Source: JAENVU01 sp963765075
GTDB lineage: Bacteria; Actinomycetota; Acidimicrobiia; IMCC26256; JAENVU01
Length of the DNA: 64,000 nt
Direction of reading: 5' to 3'
Assembly (NCBI GenBank): GCA_963765075.1
Contig: CAVXVA010000001.1
Coordinates: forward strand, 886,952-950,951
Part shown: one piece after another, positions 62,650 through 64,000 of the stretch
How the letters are laid out: every line of letters begins with the position of its first letter
Numbering within the stretch: the first letter of the stretch is position 1
Notes under the pieces: generated by a model
Database searches by the model: none
What the model was told of the DNA's origin: nothing
The model's input: the letters and a program-made list of their open reading frames with translations, nothing else
Made by a program: the position numbers and the translations under genes

Positions 62650-63204
62650 TCATTCGGCCATCGCGACCACGAGAAACTCGCCGTCGACGTGGCCGATCGG
62701 CTCCCGATTCCAGCCACCGAAGATGTGTTCGACGGTGAATCCGGCGGTCGCGATGGAGGTTCGAAGTTCCGCCTCTGACCGAAATCGGAGGGTCGCGTCA
62801 CTCACGCGTCGGGTGCCGTCGGAGAATCCGTACTGGATGCGATGGCTCACGGTCGGCGCGGCCTCGGCGCCGGCGATCGCGACTACCTCGACCGAGACCG
62901 CGACGTCGAAGCTCGCGGTCGGAGCATGTTCTGCGTTTCCCTCGATCCACGTCACCCGATCGGCTCCGGACTTGGCCCTCGCGGCGTCGAGTGAGGCGCG
63001 GGCCGGATCGACTCCGGTGACCGAGTGGCCTCGGGCGGCGAGGCCGAGGGCGAGCCGGCCGGTGCCACACCCGAGGTCGAGCACGCGGTGTTCCGCACCA
63101 GCCTCTTCCACCACCGATACGAAGAAGTCGTCGTCGCGCGACCACGGACACATCGCGTCGTACACCTCGACGAGCCTCGGGTCCTCGAACTCCGCGTGTC
63201 GCAT
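62650..63204 (-). CDS. SAM-dependent methyltransferase, apparently internally shortened
   Basis: This 184-residue protein opens with EFEDPRLVEVYDAM and has the SAM motif VLDLGCGTGRLALGLAARGHSVTGVDPA, then VTWIEGNAEH. The C-terminal part (YGFSDGTRRVSDATLRFRSEAELRTSIATAGFTVEHIFGGWNREP) also matches class I methyltransferases of this subgroup. From memory those relatives have about 240-250 residues; roughly 60 residues between FDVAV and the C-terminal part, including motifs IV to VI, are missing. It is thus probably inactive or unusual. It ends three bases before the next start in transcript order, within the same minus-strand run. Confidence 0.75.
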   Translation of the reverse strand: MRHAEFEDPRLVEVYDAMCPWSRDDDFFVSVVEEAGAEHRVLDLGCGTGRLALGLAARGHSVTGVDPARASLDAARAKSGADRVTWIEGNAEHAPTASFDVAVSVEVVAIAGAEAAPTVSHRIQYGFSDGTRRVSDATLRFRSEAELRTSIATAGFTVEHIFGGWNREPIGHVDGEFLVVAMAE

Positions 63205-63207
63205 GGG

Positions 63208-63726
63208 TCAGTGACGGGCGCCGAGGACGAACACCTTCACCTCACGGCCGGTGATCCGTTCTCGGTACTTGTCGTAGCCGGGGTACACCCGCGCCGCGGC
63301 GCTGAGCGCGGCCTCGGTCTCCTCCGGGTTCGCGCGGCGCGCGATGAACTCAACGTCTCGATCGCGATACGCCACTCGTCCCGTCGGGTGGGCTTCCAGG
63401 TTGTAGACCCAGCCGGGCGTGTTCGTCTGGCCGAAGTTCGTACCGATGAGTGCCAGATCACCGTCGATCGGAATGCCGAGCAACGGCAGCGATCGGGGCA
63501 GACCACTCTTGGCGCCGGTGGTGGTCACGGTGATGATCGGCAGGCCGGCCATCAGCGTGGCGACCGCCGTCCGGCCGTGGGTGAGGGCCAGGAGTCGCCG
63601 ATCGACCCGATGCGCGAGCTTGGAGAACGTCCACGCGCCGGCCTTCGTCGACGCGCCGCGTTGGAAGACTCGCTGCGCTGCGTTGACCGGTCGCATCTCG
63701 TACCCGATCGCCTCGGTCAGTCCCAT
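63208..63726 (-). CDS. Deazaflavin (F420)-dependent nitroreductase family protein
   Basis: This 172-residue protein belongs to the Ddn-like family of split-barrel F420-binding enzymes. TTTGAKSGLPRSLPLLGIPIDGDLALIGTNFGQTNTPGWVYNLEAHP is the F420- and phosphate-binding region, and the C terminus contains YPGYDKYRERITGREVKVFVL. Mycobacterial relatives reduce quinones or activate nitroimidazoles. Its presence supports F420 use by this organism. The N-terminal 40 residues may be a membrane-associating helix. It starts seven bases after the small membrane protein. Confidence 0.9.
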   Translation of the reverse strand: MGLTEAIGYEMRPVNAAQRVFQRGASTKAGAWTFSKLAHRVDRRLLALTHGRTAVATLMAGLPIITVTTTGAKSGLPRSLPLLGIPIDGDLALIGTNFGQTNTPGWVYNLEAHPTGRVAYRDRDVEFIARRANPEETEAALSAAARVYPGYDKYRERITGREVKVFVLGARH

Positions 63727-63733
63727 CGAACAC

Positions 63734-63973
63734 TCACCCCAATCGCGACGCGGCGATGCCGAGTCCGACGGCGGTGAACATGGTCGGCACCAGGAACATC
63801 AGGATCCGAGTGGTCGCCGCCGAGATCGCGCCGTCGATCTTCAGCTCCAACCGATCTTCGAGCACGCCAAGATCGCGCTTCGTGGCGACATCGCCCCAGC
63901 CGACGGGCGGCAAGTGTTCCATCAGGGCATCCGCAACCTGCGGCCCGAGCAACTGCTCCAACCCCAGATACAT
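63734..63973 (-). CDS. Small membrane-anchored protein of the MYLGLEQ type
   Basis: This 79-residue protein has an N-terminal part (GLEQLLGPQVADALMEHLPPVGWGDVATKRDLGVLEDRLELKID) and a C-terminal membrane segment (ILMFLVPTMFTAVGLGIAAS). From memory related actinobacterial proteins have a longer coiled coil between the two parts, which is largely absent here. No function is known; the layout suggests an oligomeric membrane-tethered factor. The window ends 27 bases beyond its start. Confidence 0.65.
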   Translation of the reverse strand: MYLGLEQLLGPQVADALMEHLPPVGWGDVATKRDLGVLEDRLELKIDGAISAATTRILMFLVPTMFTAVGLGIAASRLG

Positions 63974-64000
63974 CTCGTGCCGGGGCCGTTCATCGATCGC

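Overview
The window is GC-rich throughout and reads as a contiguous chromosomal segment of an actinobacterium. The gene content fits the class Acidimicrobiia (Ilumatobacter-like marine or soil lineages) best: two LLM-type (probably F420 or FMN) oxidoreductases, a deazaflavin nitroreductase-like protein, DinB or mycothiol-type metal-binding proteins, a DUF222-HNH protein, DUF2510 repeats, a wax-ester synthase, an SCP-x-type thiolase with its DUF35 partner, and many short ATGA or GTGA overlaps. The class-level placement is inference. I see no tRNA, rRNA, CRISPR array, integrase or transposase.

Layout. 0.1-7.6 kb (+): an acyl-CoA catabolic operon (alcohol dehydrogenase, DUF35, thiolase, phosphatase, acyl-CoA ligase), then an 18-bp palindrome, an SDR and a PEP-utilizing-domain protein. 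7.7-15.7 kb: pyridoxamine phosphate oxidase, CoA transferase, and a minus-strand envelope cluster (DMT transporter, polysaccharide deacetylase, and a glycosyltransferase carrying a degenerate deacetylase-like domain), then a UbiA prenyltransferase. 17.4-21.1 kb: two adjacent Rieske fusion enzymes, one with an FMN-binding glutamate synthase domain and one with a thiamine-diphosphate enzyme. 21.1-22.3 kb: a heavily frameshifted amidase pseudogene. 22.9-24.7 kb (-): RidA, a probable selenocysteine-containing PrdB/GrdB-like reductase component with an in-frame UGA and a SECIS-like hairpin, and a small protein. 25-45 kb: HNH protein, ECF sigma/anti-sigma pair, CoA-transferase, P450, wax-ester synthase, PaaX regulator divergent from a fatty acid desaturase, a palindromic repeat element, a methylthioadenosine salvage pair, an MFS exporter and an enoyl-CoA hydratase. 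46.3-54.5 kb (+): a D-threonine-aldolase-like enzyme, three tandem amidases, a split AtuA protein and a transglutaminase-like protein, probably one catabolic operon. 54.5-58.9 kb: an Lhr-type helicase split by a frameshift. 59-62.6 kb (-): ilvB-ilvN-ilvC behind an attenuator with a 12-codon leader peptide. 62.6-64 kb (-): methyltransferase, deazaflavin-dependent enzyme and a small membrane protein.

A recurring theme is gene damage. pdxH, the second amidase and lhr each carry one apparent extra base; the amidase at 21.1 kb has about five frame changes; three other genes (28.7, 34.7 and 62.7 kb) keep the two ends of their family but seem to lack the middle. Either this genome is decaying or the assembly has local errors; the sequence alone cannot decide. 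The most interesting points are the probable selenoprotein, the Rieske fusion pair, the ilv attenuator and the glycosyltransferase-deacetylase cluster.
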